This document shows, one piece after another, positions 7,454 to 14,627 of a stretch of 23,671 nt of DNA. Every line of letters begins with the position of its first letter. The stretch's first letter is position 1. Source of the DNA: DASQWC01 sp035640475 (GTDB taxonomy: Bacteria > Actinomycetota > JAICYB01). A program made the position numbers and the translations under genes. The stretch lies in assembly GCA_035640475.1 (NCBI GenBank), contig DASQWC010000139.1:1-23671 (forward strand), given 5' to 3'. The notes under the pieces were generated by a model. The model saw nothing but the letters and a program-made list of their open reading frames with translations, searched no databases and was not told the DNA's origin.

Positions 7454-8337
7454 GCCAGATGCGTGCCGAACCAGTCGAGCACCTCTGACCACGCCAGCTT
7501 GGCCGCGCCCTCGTTGTAGCGCATTCCGGTGTCGTTGAAGAAGGCGTGGTCCGCGCCGTTGAACGTACGGATCTTGTGGGTGAGCCCCGCTTCTTTGAGT
7601 GCCGCTTCAGCGGCGTCGCGCGTCATATTGACGCGGTCGTCGAGTTCCGCGTAGACGCCGAGGACCGCAGCGTTCGACTTCGAGAAGTCCGGGTTCTCGG
7701 GGACGGTGCCGTAGAAGGGCGCCGCCGCGACCAAGCGGTCGTCTCCCGATTGAATGAGCATCCACACCATTGCGCCGCCGAAGCAGAAGCCGATTGCGCC
7801 GAGATTGGCGTCGGGGAGCCGCCGTTCGAGCTCGCCGAGTCCGGATCGCATGTCCGCGACGAATCGTTCGTCCGAAGCTTTGTCGAGCGCCGCCATCGCC
7901 TCGGCGTCGCCGCCGAGCGATGCCGTCCCGCCTTCTTCCGACAGCAGGTCGAGCGCCAGGGCCGAGTAGCCGACCGTCGCGAATCGACCCGCGACGTTAC
8001 GAATGTGATCGGTCAGGCCGCGGTTCTCGTGAATGACGAGCACGCCGCCTTTGGCCTCGTCGGCCGCCGCCCACGCCCCCATCAGCTTGCGCCCGTTGGG
8101 CCCGGCAAACTCGATGGCTTCGGTCGGCTTCGCCTCCGGTCGGGACGGTTCCTGCGTCGGCGTCGGTTGCGCAGGGGGGGGTTCACCCTGTCGCGCACAC
8201 GCCGCAATCAACGACGAGGCGGCCGCCGCTCCGAGACCGAGGAGGCCGAGACGCCGCAACGCCTCGCGTCGCGTGATGATCCCATCCGAGTAGTCCTCGC
8301 CGACTTCCTCGACCAGATACGAGTGGAGTGCTCCCAT
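7450..8337 (-). CDS. Tat-exported lipoprotein dienelactone hydrolase family protein
   Basis: A 295-aa protein with a Tat-type leader: a conserved ~20-residue acidic pre-sequence, twin Arg at 23-24 (ITRREALRRLG), a hydrophobic core, and a lipobox ending at Cys47 (LIAAC). A Pro/Glu-rich linker (50-75) leads to the alpha/beta hydrolase domain. The triad is that of dienelactone hydrolases: nucleophile Cys185 in GFCFGG, Asp in ELDDRV (231-236) and His264 in GADHAFF, with the conserved Glu of HENRGL (103-108). It should act folded on the outer face of the membrane. AGGAGG 5 nt before the ATG (plus-strand 8343-8348) fixes the start. The substrate is unknown. It is probably co-transcribed with the small gene 38 nt upstream. 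Confidence 0.92.
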   Translation of the reverse strand: MGALHSYLVEEVGEDYSDGIITRREALRRLGLLGLGAAAASSLIAACARQGEPPPAQPTPTQEPSRPEAKPTEAIEFAGPNGRKLMGAWAAADEAKGGVLVIHENRGLTDHIRNVAGRFATVGYSALALDLLSEEGGTASLGGDAEAMAALDKASDERFVADMRSGLGELERRLPDANLGAIGFCFGGAMVWMLIQSGDDRLVAAAPFYGTVPENPDFSKSNAAVLGVYAELDDRVNMTRDAAEAALKEAGLTHKIRTFNGADHAFFNDTGMRYNEGAAKLAWSEVLDWFGTHLA

Positions 8338-8375
8338 GCGCGCCTCCTGTGTCGATGGACGGGTCGCCGGTCAGC

Positions 8376-8645
8376 CTACGACTCTTCGGCTCCCTCTTCG
8401 TCCGGTATGCCGTAGGACAGGCACCGGTACTGGTGCACGAGCTCGTCGGCGAGGCCGACCACCATCTCGACGGTGAGCTCCACGGGGACGACGATCTCGG
8501 CCTCCGTGCCGGGCAGGCGCGCACCGATCTCGATGAGCACGGTGCCGGGATGTGCGTCGTCGTTCTCGTCGTCGACGTGGAAGTGGTGGACGCGGTACGC
8601 CACCACTTCGTACGGAGTCTGCGAGATCTCCTCGGGCAGCTTCAT
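8376..8645 (-). CDS. Small hypothetical protein
   Basis: An 89-aa acidic protein with no domain I recognise. It has alternating beta-like segments (YEVVAYRVHHFHV, GTVLIEIGARL, AEIVVPVEL) followed by an amphipathic helix (TVEMVVGLADELVHQY), suggesting a small alpha/beta fold, and a His-rich patch (HHFH). ATG 8645 is supported by an AGGAAG Shine-Dalgarno 5-6 nt upstream. It precedes the dienelactone hydrolase lipoprotein on the same strand and is divergent from the selenoprotein operon, with about 57 nt for both promoters. Confidence 0.7.
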   Translation of the reverse strand: MKLPEEISQTPYEVVAYRVHHFHVDDENDDAHPGTVLIEIGARLPGTEAEIVVPVELTVEMVVGLADELVHQYRCLSYGIPDEEGAEES

Positions 8646-8702
8646 CGGTTCTTCCTATACTGCAACTCTCAGGGGCATCGTGTCGGGGTGACGCTGACGA
8701 CG

Positions 8703-10136
8703 ATGAAGACGGCACTGCCGGATGGGCTGATCGCGGTCGTCAAACGGGATTGCCCGACGTGCGCACTCGTCGTCCCCGTCCTGGAACAACTCGCGTCCAC
8801 GGGCACGCTCCTGGTCGCGACGCAAGACGACCCGTCGTTTCCTCCGGGCCTCGACCCGGAAGACGACACCGCACTCGAGCTCTCCTACGAGCTCGACATC
8901 GAGACCGTCCCGTCGCTCCTGCGCGTTCAGGACGGCAAGATCGCGGACCGAACGGAAGGCTGGTCGCGCGAACGCTGGGAAGCCCTCACGGGAATCGAGC
9001 CGCTCGGCGACGGCTTGCCAGACTTCCGTCCCGGCTGTGGATCCCGCACGCTCGACCCCGAGGTTGTCCGGTTGCGGACTGTTGCCCGAGCGGATACGCA
9101 ACTGCGCTCACGGCGCGTCGAGCTCGGAGAGCTCGAGGACGACGTCGAGGCATGCATCGAACGCGGATGGTCCGACGGCCTGCCCGTGATCCCGCCGACG
9201 CTTGAGCGCGTCGCGAACATGCTCGAAGCAACGACCCGGGACCCGCACGAGGTCGTCGCCGTCGTGCCGCCCGATCTCGCCGAGTGCACGGTTGAGAAGG
9301 TTGCGATCAACGCCGTCCTTGCCGGCTGCAAACCGGAGTACTTGCCGGTCGTGCTTGCGGCGGTGGAAGCAGCGTGTACCGACGAGTTCAACATGCACGG
9401 TCTGCTGGCGACGACGTATTTCTCGGGTCCCGTCGTGATCGTGAACGGCCCGATCGCCAAGCGCATCGGAATGAACTCGGGGATGAACGTGCTCGGGCAA
9501 GGGAACCGGGCGAACTCCGCCATCGGGCGGGCCTTGCAGCTGGTTGTGCGCAACGTCGGCGGCGGGCGACCCGGTGGTGTCGACCGCGCGACGCTCGGGA
9601 ACCCCGGAAAGCTTTCCTTCTGTTTCCCCGAGGACGAAGAGGGTTCGCCTTGGGAGCCGCTATCGGTCGAGCGGGGGATCCCGGCCGGGACGTCCGCGGT
9701 CACGCTCTTCTGCGGTGAAGGTCCGCACGGCGTCATCGATCAGCTCTCTCGCACGCCCGAGTCGCTGGCACGCTCGTTTGCGATGTCGCTTCGCTCCGTT
9801 GCGCATACGAAGCTCGCCATCGGCTTCGATGCAATGCTCGTTGTATCCCCCGAGCACGGGGCGCGGTTCAAGGAAGGCGGCTGGACGAAACAGAGGCTCC
9901 GCGACGAGCTGCTCGAGCTCTTGACCGTCGATGGCAGCGAGCTGGTTCGTGGAGCAGACGGCTGCGATGAAGGTCTGCCCGAAGGCTTCGCGTCGAGCAG
10001 GATTCCCAAGTTCCTTCCGGACGGCCTCCTGATCGTGCACGCGGGTGGGAAAGCCGGCCTGTTCTCGGCCATCATCGGCGGGTGGGTGAACGGTGCGACC
10101 GGAAGTCGTCCTGTTACTAGAGTGATTCAAGAATGA
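8703..10136 (+). CDS. Thioredoxin-fold protein fused to the UGSC-selenoprotein-associated domain
   Basis: A 477-aa protein. Residues ~1-97 are a thioredoxin-like domain with redox motif C17-P-T-C20 and a Val-Pro pair at 69-70 at the cis-Pro position. A short linker carries a C-G-S motif (112-114). From ~120 to the end is a large domain with many conserved-looking cysteines and Gly-rich signatures (GWSDGLPVIPPT, ECTVEKVAINAVLAGCKPEY, GRALQLVVRNVGG, NPGKLSFCFPEDEEGSPW, FCGEGPHG). I know that domain only as the regular neighbour of UGSC-family (seleno)proteins; no activity is established. No signal peptide is seen, so it is cytoplasmic. The stop overlaps the next ATG by 4 nt (ATGA), so translation is coupled to the selenoprotein. 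Alternative start: GTG 8688. A possible -10, TATACT, lies at 8656-8661. Confidence 0.85.
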   Translation: MKTALPDGLIAVVKRDCPTCALVVPVLEQLASTGTLLVATQDDPSFPPGLDPEDDTALELSYELDIETVPSLLRVQDGKIADRTEGWSRERWEALTGIEPLGDGLPDFRPGCGSRTLDPEVVRLRTVARADTQLRSRRVELGELEDDVEACIERGWSDGLPVIPPTLERVANMLEATTRDPHEVVAVVPPDLAECTVEKVAINAVLAGCKPEYLPVVLAAVEAACTDEFNMHGLLATTYFSGPVVIVNGPIAKRIGMNSGMNVLGQGNRANSAIGRALQLVVRNVGGGRPGGVDRATLGNPGKLSFCFPEDEEGSPWEPLSVERGIPAGTSAVTLFCGEGPHGVIDQLSRTPESLARSFAMSLRSVAHTKLAIGFDAMLVVSPEHGARFKEGGWTKQRLRDELLELLTVDGSELVRGADGCDEGLPEGFASSRIPKFLPDGLLIVHAGGKAGLFSAIIGGWVNGATGSRPVTRVIQE

Positions 10137-10654
10137 GCCGGATTCTGCTCGATCCGACGTCGGAGCGCGACGCATCGACGCGTCCGCTCGCCACGCGGCC
10201 GGCGTCTCTGGAGGGAAAGACGGTCGGGCTGCTCGACATCTCAAAACCCCGCGGCGACGTGTTCCTCGACCGGCTCCAGGAGCACCTCACCGAGCGGGGG
10301 GTCAAGGTCGAGCGGTTCTCCAAGCCGACGTTCACCAAACCGGCGCCCGCGGACCTTCGCAAGGAGATCGAGACGAAGTGCGACGTCGTCATCGAAGCGC
10401 TCGCCGACTGAGGCTCGTGTACGTCGTGCAGTGTGCACGACATGGTTTCGCTCGAAGGGTCGGGCATCGCGTCGGTGATGGTTGCATCGGCTGAGTTCGT
10501 CGATGCCGCGCAGACCCAAGCCGATGCGCTGGGAGCCGATCCCCGCCGCGTCTTTGTCGAGCATCCGATTCAAGACAGGACCGACGACGAGATGCGCACG
10601 ATCGCCGACCACGTCGTCGACGAGCTGCTGAAGGCTCTTCTAGACGAGGCCTAG
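10133..10654 (+). CDS. UGSC family selenoprotein (TGA at 10409-10411 read as selenocysteine)
   Basis: A 173-aa protein when the in-frame TGA is decoded as Sec93; a conventional caller stops at 92 aa. The frame after TGA stays open for 80 codons with the same codon character and reads U-G-S-C96-T-S-C99-S-V-H-D, the defining motif of the UGSC (seleno)protein family, followed by the family-typical MVSLEGSGIASV strand and the HPIQDRTDDE C-terminal motif. The N-terminal half contains GKTVGLLDISKPRGD and CDVVIEALAD leading into Sec. A SECIS-like hairpin starts 11 nt after the TGA. The start ATG overlaps the Trx-fusion stop (ATGA). The protein is predicted to be a cytoplasmic oxidoreductase using a Sec/Cys centre, with the upstream Trx domain a natural electron partner; the reaction is unknown. 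No sel genes are in the window. The stop overlaps the convergent exonuclease gene by 15 nt. Confidence 0.88.
10423..10441 (+). promoter_or_regulatory. Bacterial SECIS-like stem-loop
   Basis: GTCGTGCA (10423-10430) pairs perfectly with TGCACGAC (10434-10441) around a GTG triloop (10431-10433). The loop starts 19 nt after the TGA, inside the 16-37 nt window described for bacterial SECIS elements, and its first base is G as in the bSECIS consensus. It lies in the coding sequence, as bacterial SECIS elements do, so SelB could bind it to deliver Sec-tRNA to the TGA at 10409-10411. Confidence 0.75.
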
Positions 10655-11548
10655 CTCGACGCAGACGGCACTCGCCGTTGGGAGCCGAGGCGTCGGCTTT
10701 ACCGACGGCTCGAAATCGATCGGGACGTCGGTGCGCAATCGGATGAGCTCCCGCCAGCGACAGACGTCCGTCCATCGTTCCGCGACCGGCGACGTCTCGC
10801 GCAGGTCTTCGAGCGTCTTTCCCTTGGCGAGCAACGCCGCCGCCCTCGTCATCCCGACACCGGGCAGGCCGGGGATGCCGTCGGACTGGTCTCCCGCGAG
10901 CGCTCTGAAGTCGCACCACTGTCGCGGCATTACGCCGAAGCGCGCGACGAGCTCGGACTCGTCGACGAGTGCGGGACGAGCCGTCGGGTTCACAACCGTC
11001 GTCGTCGGCGAGATGAGCTGGAAGTAGTCGCGATCCGTGGACAGGATGCGGACGGCCCGGCTTCCGGCCCGGACGGCGAGGGTTCCGATCACGTCGTCTG
11101 CTTCACAGTCGCCGATCTCGAGGTTCGATACACCTGCGCAATCGAGCGCGGCACGGATCTCCGGCAGCCACCCCATAAACGAGAGGTCTGCGTTCTCGTA
11201 GCGACGATTTCCCTTGTACTGGGCGTCGAGCTCGACGCGCTCGGCCCACGCCTCGGCGCCGTCGAAGCAAACGACACACTCCGCGAACAAGCCGTATGTG
11301 CCGAGGACACGGCGGAGCTTGGCGATGAAGCGGAACAGGGGAGTCAGATCGCGGCCGTCGGTGGCTGCGAAGGGCGCCGGATTCCCGTGCGCGGCACGCC
11401 AAAGGAGGTTGTTGCCGTCGACGAGGAAGAGCGAAGGCTCGAGCTGATCGAACAGACCAACATCGCTGGATCCGCGAAGGGCGTCCGGACGCGCGGGAAC
11501 GACGGTCCGATCGATGTTGACGTGTGCTCGCGCGCCGCCTCGTGCCAA
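10640..11548 (-). CDS. 5'-3' exonuclease / flap endonuclease (PolA N-terminal domain type)
   Basis: A 302-aa stand-alone structure-specific nuclease of the PolA-exo/FEN family, involved in RNA-primer removal or repair. Visible metal-binding acidic residues are D44 (FLVDGNN), D96 (CFDGAEA), E149-A-D-D152 (CEADDVIG), D172 and D174 (STDRDYFQL), then D220/D223 in the helix-hairpin-helix segment LAGDQSDGIPGLPGVG. The conserved helical-arch part (QYKGNRR) is present. No polymerase domain follows. The only start between the upstream in-frame stop and the domain is TTG 11548, which puts ~37 extra residues before the domain. TAGGAT lies 9 nt upstream of it, so a leaderless TTG start is possible. Confidence 0.88.
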   Translation of the reverse strand: MARGGARAHVNIDRTVVPARPDALRGSSDVGLFDQLEPSLFLVDGNNLLWRAAHGNPAPFAATDGRDLTPLFRFIAKLRRVLGTYGLFAECVVCFDGAEAWAERVELDAQYKGNRRYENADLSFMGWLPEIRAALDCAGVSNLEIGDCEADDVIGTLAVRAGSRAVRILSTDRDYFQLISPTTTVVNPTARPALVDESELVARFGVMPRQWCDFRALAGDQSDGIPGLPGVGMTRAAALLAKGKTLEDLRETSPVAERWTDVCRWRELIRLRTDVPIDFEPSVKPTPRLPTASAVCVELGLV

Positions 11549-11560
11549 GTCTTTCGAATC

Positions 11561-12772
11561 CTACGTCGGGCTCGGGCCGGGTGTGCCGGTTGGACACGAG
11601 ATCGCATCACCCCGCCACCGCCAGACCAGGTTGATGGCAGTCGTCTCCTTCGTCGGGGGACCTTCCGGCGAGTGGACCGATTCGTCACCGAACTCCCAGG
11701 GGGCCGAGCCGTCCACCGGGATGTTCTGCGGCGTCGAGGCCGTTGAACCGCCGACGTTTGGATCTCCCTTGATCTCGACGTCAATGCGATGGACGTAGAT
11801 CTCCGCGGTGCTTCGGTTGAGGACGACGCCCTTGATGTGCACGGACCACCAGCCGGGATTGTCCGGTTGCTCGCTTGCGGTGTATTCGTCGACTCGGACG
11901 GCGGCGTCGCCCGACGGACAAGGCGCGCGCGGTGGGTCGGTGTACTGGGGGCGGTCGGCCAGTGGATCCCTCGTCGGCGCGGCTTTCGCGGTCGTGGGCT
12001 TCGGCGCGGGCAGGACGACGGGCGGCCTTGCCGTCGGCGGCGGGGCGGGAATGTCGTAGCGCTTCGGAACCGGCGGGATGTAATCGGGCCCGAGTCCGCA
12101 CGTGGAACGCACGTATCTGGGATGCGCGATGAAGTCGGTGACGGCCGGACGCACGGTATCGGCGGTGAACATGATCGCGACGGGCTCGGACGGCTCTTCG
12201 CGCAAAAGCATCAGCGTCACGACGCCGGCAACGGACGCATCCGCGCGCAGGCCGGGGCCGCCGCTGCTCCCGTGATTGATCGGCGTGTTCGCAAGCGCCG
12301 CCTCCCGAACGCCGTTGGGACCTTGAAAGTTGACGATCTGACCGGGCGACGCAGCGAACACGTTCTTCGGCTCCGGGTAGCCGATGGCCACGAGCGGCTC
12401 GCGTGCTTCGAGCGCTTCGGTGGGGGCCCACGGCAGCTTCACCGGTAGATCTTCGGTGACCTCGATGACGGCAATGTCCGGATGCCGGGCGGCGCCGATG
12501 ACCTTTCCGGTCCGTTTCTTGCCGTCGCGCGATTGGATCGTCGGAGTCGAGTCGTTCGCGATCACGTGACGATTGGTAACGAGGTGTCTCTCGTCGACCG
12601 CGAAAGCGCTTCCCCGCGTGAGCCAGCCGCAGCCCTCCGCGGCGACCGACCACACGCCTCCACCTGCCCGCGCCGCGAGATCCGCGACGAGCTGATCCGT
12701 CGCGATCGATCCGCGAGCGCAAGCCACGAGCGTCACAAGCAGGAACGCTGTGCCGCGAACGACAGGGCTCAC
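11561..12772 (-). CDS. Lipoprotein trypsin-like (S1/S1C-type) serine protease
   Basis: A 403-aa protein from GTG 12772. The N-terminus is a lipoprotein signal (VVRGTAFLLVTLVAC, lipid Cys at residue 18), so it is anchored outside the membrane. The trypsin-fold domain has the triad H69 (VTNRHVIA), D99 (HPDIAVIEV) and S170 (NHGSSGGPGL), with the GYPEP loop characteristic of HtrA/S1C-like enzymes. There is no PDZ domain. Instead a Pro-rich linker (~245-300) leads to a C-terminal beta-rich module with a WWSVHIKGVVLNRS segment, likely for substrate or wall binding. An earlier in-frame start 150 nt upstream is rejected because the lipoprotein signal would become internal. TAGAAT lies 7 nt before the GTG, so the mRNA is probably leaderless. 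Confidence 0.88.
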   Translation of the reverse strand: MSPVVRGTAFLLVTLVACARGSIATDQLVADLAARAGGGVWSVAAEGCGWLTRGSAFAVDERHLVTNRHVIANDSTPTIQSRDGKKRTGKVIGAARHPDIAVIEVTEDLPVKLPWAPTEALEAREPLVAIGYPEPKNVFAASPGQIVNFQGPNGVREAALANTPINHGSSGGPGLRADASVAGVVTLMLLREEPSEPVAIMFTADTVRPAVTDFIAHPRYVRSTCGLGPDYIPPVPKRYDIPAPPPTARPPVVLPAPKPTTAKAAPTRDPLADRPQYTDPPRAPCPSGDAAVRVDEYTASEQPDNPGWWSVHIKGVVLNRSTAEIYVHRIDVEIKGDPNVGGSTASTPQNIPVDGSAPWEFGDESVHSPEGPPTKETTAINLVWRWRGDAISCPTGTPGPSPT

Positions 12773-12779
12773 GTGCGCG

Positions 12780-12785
12780 ATTCTA
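12780..12785 (-). promoter_or_regulatory. Leaderless -10 element of the protease gene
   Basis: TAGAAT (a 5/6 match to the TATAAT consensus) on the minus strand, followed by 7 nt and the GTG start codon. No Shine-Dalgarno exists in that gap. It supports GTG 12772 as the true start. Confidence 0.5.
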
Positions 12786-12829
12786 CGGGTGTAACTTCCG
12801 TCTGAAGCCCACAAACACGGAGGTGGTTC

Positions 12830-13420
12830 ATGCGTGTGCTCATAACTGAGTTCATGAGTCTGGACGGCGTCGTCCAGGCGCCCGGCGGTCCCAAGGAGGA
12901 CACCGACGGCGGCTTCGAGCACGGCGGATGGTCGATGAAGTACTTCGATCCGGACGTGATGGGCGGAACCTACGACGAGCTGGCCAAACAGAGCGACGCG
13001 CTGCTTCAGGGCCGGCGGACCTATCAGGTCTCCGCGAGCGCGTGGCCGAACCGCTCCGGAGATCCGTTCTCCGACTGGATCAACGGCGTCCAGAAGTACG
13101 TGGTGTCGGACACGCTGACCGACGACGACATCACCTGGAAACCGACGGCGATCATTCGCAACGCCGACCTGGCGAGCAAGGTGTCGGAATTGCGCGAGCA
13201 GCCGGGAGGCTACATCTACGTCTACGGCAGCCCGACAATGGTTCGCGCCCTCATGGCGGCCGATCTCGTCGATGAGCTGCTCCTGACGATCGAGCCGATC
13301 GTGCTCGGCGGAGGCAAGACGATCTGGGCGGACAACGGGGAGAAGCGCGAGTTCAATCTCGTCTCGACGGCGAAGGCGAAGACCGGCGCGCAGGTCTGCC
13401 GCTACGAGCGCGCGCGCTGA
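12830..13420 (+). CDS. Dihydrofolate reductase family (RibD C-terminal-like) protein
   Basis: A 196-aa NADPH-binding reductase-fold protein of the YyaP/YwjB group. It begins RVLITEFMSLDGVVQAPGG, the typical first strand and active-site loop. DALLQGRRTYQ (57-67) marks the nucleotide-binding edge, YIYVYGSPTMVRALM the second nucleotide-binding loop, and DELLLTIEPIVLGGGKTIW the family's most conserved C-terminal strand. It lacks the motifs of true folate DHFR, and the substrate is unknown. A clear GGAGG Shine-Dalgarno (12819-12823) precedes ATG 12830. It is divergent from the protease and ends 4 nt from the convergent VOC gene. Confidence 0.9.
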   Translation: MRVLITEFMSLDGVVQAPGGPKEDTDGGFEHGGWSMKYFDPDVMGGTYDELAKQSDALLQGRRTYQVSASAWPNRSGDPFSDWINGVQKYVVSDTLTDDDITWKPTAIIRNADLASKVSELREQPGGYIYVYGSPTMVRALMAADLVDELLLTIEPIVLGGGKTIWADNGEKREFNLVSTAKAKTGAQVCRYERAR

Positions 13421-13424
13421 CCCG

Positions 13425-13787
13425 CTAGGCGGATTCTCCGCCGTCGCATACGCAGAACTCGTTGCCCTCGGGGTCGGTCATGATGACCCACTTCGTGCCG
13501 TGCTCCGAGCGCGAGCCGGCTTCGAGCCGCTTTGCGCCGAGGCCTTCGAGACGCTCCACCTCGGCGTCGACGTCGGCGATCTCGATATCGAGATGCATGC
13601 GATTCTTGATCGTCTTGTCCTCCGGCACACGTTGCAGGAGGAGCTTGGGCGACGCGCCGTCGTCGGATAAGAGAAGCGCGTAGTTCTCCACCGACCCGAT
13701 GTGGTTGTAACCGAGCGCGGGTGCCCAGAACGCTGCGAGCGCCTCGGGGTCGTGGCAATCGAGGACGAGGCCGATCTTCCGACTCAT
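13425..13787 (-). CDS. VOC family (glyoxalase/bleomycin-resistance-like) protein
   Basis: A 120-aa single vicinal-oxygen-chelate domain pair, the standard length for the glyoxalase-like group. It opens with KIGLVLDCHDPEALAAFWAPALGY, and the second repeat shows RMHLDIEIADVDAEVERLEGLGAKR followed by WVIMTDPEGNEFCV. His65 (RMHLD) and the Glu of GNEFCV are potential metal ligands. The group often lacks proven enzymatic activity, so no substrate is assigned. TATCGT lies 9 nt before ATG 13787 and there is no Shine-Dalgarno. It is downstream of, but 19 nt apart from, the cyclic-nucleotide-binding gene on the same strand, so it may be the last gene of the ars-type operon. Confidence 0.9.
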   Translation of the reverse strand: MSRKIGLVLDCHDPEALAAFWAPALGYNHIGSVENYALLLSDDGASPKLLLQRVPEDKTIKNRMHLDIEIADVDAEVERLEGLGAKRLEAGSRSEHGTKWVIMTDPEGNEFCVCDGGESA

Positions 13788-13806
13788 GTGCCGTTAACGA
13801 TACGGC

Positions 13807-14238
13807 TCAGGCCGGACGGCGTGCCGAGCTGGTGGCGAGCGCTCGCACGAGGCGGCGGCGGAACGAGCGGACGCCGTCGAACAGTGCCGAGAACTCTGGG
13901 TACGACATCACGACCAGCTCGACATCGGTCAATGCGATCACGGTCGCCGACGCCGCACTCTTTGAGAGCAGATCGACGTCGCCGAACCAGTCGCCGGGAC
14001 GCATGGCGACATCCGGCAGACCGTCACGAATGATGACGGCCGAGCCGGACGCGAGGACGAAGAACTCCCGGACCGAAGCACCGCGGCGCACGAGCACGTT
14101 TCCGGATTCGCGCGCCACGAGCGTCGATGCGCGGGCAATCGTCCGCAGCTCGGTGGGGGAGCATGCGGTAAACGGGCCGAGTGTCGACAGAAACTCCAGA
14201 TAGTCGTCCCTGCGTACGGATCGAAGTGTTCGTCTCAC
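13807..14238 (-). CDS. Cyclic nucleotide-binding domain protein (CRP-like sensor domain only)
   Basis: A 143-aa protein composed of one cNMP-binding beta-barrel: SGNVLVRRGASVREFFVLASGSAVIIRDG, then the phosphate-binding-cassette region MRPGDWFGDVDLLSKSAASATVIALTDVELVVM. The cassette has G-D-V in place of the usual G-E-x and SAASAT where cAMP binders carry RxAT, so high-affinity cAMP binding is doubtful. There is no helix-turn-helix after the barrel, only a basic C-terminal helix. GTG 14238 forms a GTGA overlap with the preceding VOC gene, which decides the start. It is the third gene of the arsR-arsC operon. Confidence 0.82.
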   Translation of the reverse strand: MRRTLRSVRRDDYLEFLSTLGPFTACSPTELRTIARASTLVARESGNVLVRRGASVREFFVLASGSAVIIRDGLPDVAMRPGDWFGDVDLLSKSAASATVIALTDVELVVMSYPEFSALFDGVRSFRRRLVRALATSSARRPA

Positions 14239-14627
14239 GGGGCTTGCTCGGCAGGCTGGAAGAGCTCGATGAAGTTGCCGGCCGGGTCCACCGCGAGCAC
14301 TTGCCGGCCGCCGGGGCCCGAGACCACCTCGTTGCGGAACTGCACGCCTTCTGCCTTGAGTCGATCGATCTCGGCGTCGAGCTCGTCGGTGATGAGGTGG
14401 ATGCGGTTCCATCCTCCCGGCTGCGGGCGGACACCGTCGGACATCGGACGTCCGGCCGAGCTCTTCGGACCACTCAAGAGGAGACGGAGGTTGCCGCGTG
14501 TGACGTCGGCGAACGCGGGCGGGAAGTTCGTATTGACGACGAAGCCGAAGTGGCGCGTGTAGAAGTCGACGGCTGCGGCGACGTCGTCGACGAGGTAGCG
14601 GACGCTAACTGTTTCGTCGGTGATCAT
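14235..14627 (-). CDS. VOC family protein in the ars-type operon
   Basis: A 130-aa VOC-domain protein with two beta-alpha-beta repeats: SVRYLVDDVAAAVDFYTRHFGF at the start, and NRIHLITDELDAEIDRLKAEGV with the final QVLAVDPAGNFIELFQPA. His77 and the Glu in FIELF are the likely metal ligands, as in glyoxalase I-like enzymes. It overlaps the arsR-arsC fusion by 4 nt (ATGA) and the cNMP-binding gene by 4 nt (GTGA), so the three are tightly coupled. It contains no cysteine at all, so it is not the organoarsenical lyase ArsI. Its role in the operon is unknown. Confidence 0.9.
   Translation of the reverse strand: MITDETVSVRYLVDDVAAAVDFYTRHFGFVVNTNFPPAFADVTRGNLRLLLSGPKSSAGRPMSDGVRPQPGGWNRIHLITDELDAEIDRLKAEGVQFRNEVVSGPGGRQVLAVDPAGNFIELFQPAEQAP

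Noticed and set aside
10409..10411. TGA as a nonsense mutation or sequencing error making a pseudogene
   Set aside because: The frame is intact on both sides, the TGA sits exactly at the U of U-G-S-C, and a SECIS-like hairpin follows; Sec decoding explains all three.
10433..10654. A separate 73-aa gene starting at GTG 10433
   Set aside because: It is the in-frame continuation of the 10133 frame through TGA; it has no Shine-Dalgarno of its own, and the UGSC motif lies across the TGA.
12773..12922. 50-residue N-terminal extension of the protease
   Set aside because: It would bury the lipoprotein signal; GTG 12772 with a leaderless -10 fits better.
14235..14627. VOC protein as ArsI organoarsenical C-As lyase
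   Set aside because: It has no cysteines; ArsI needs a vicinal Cys pair.
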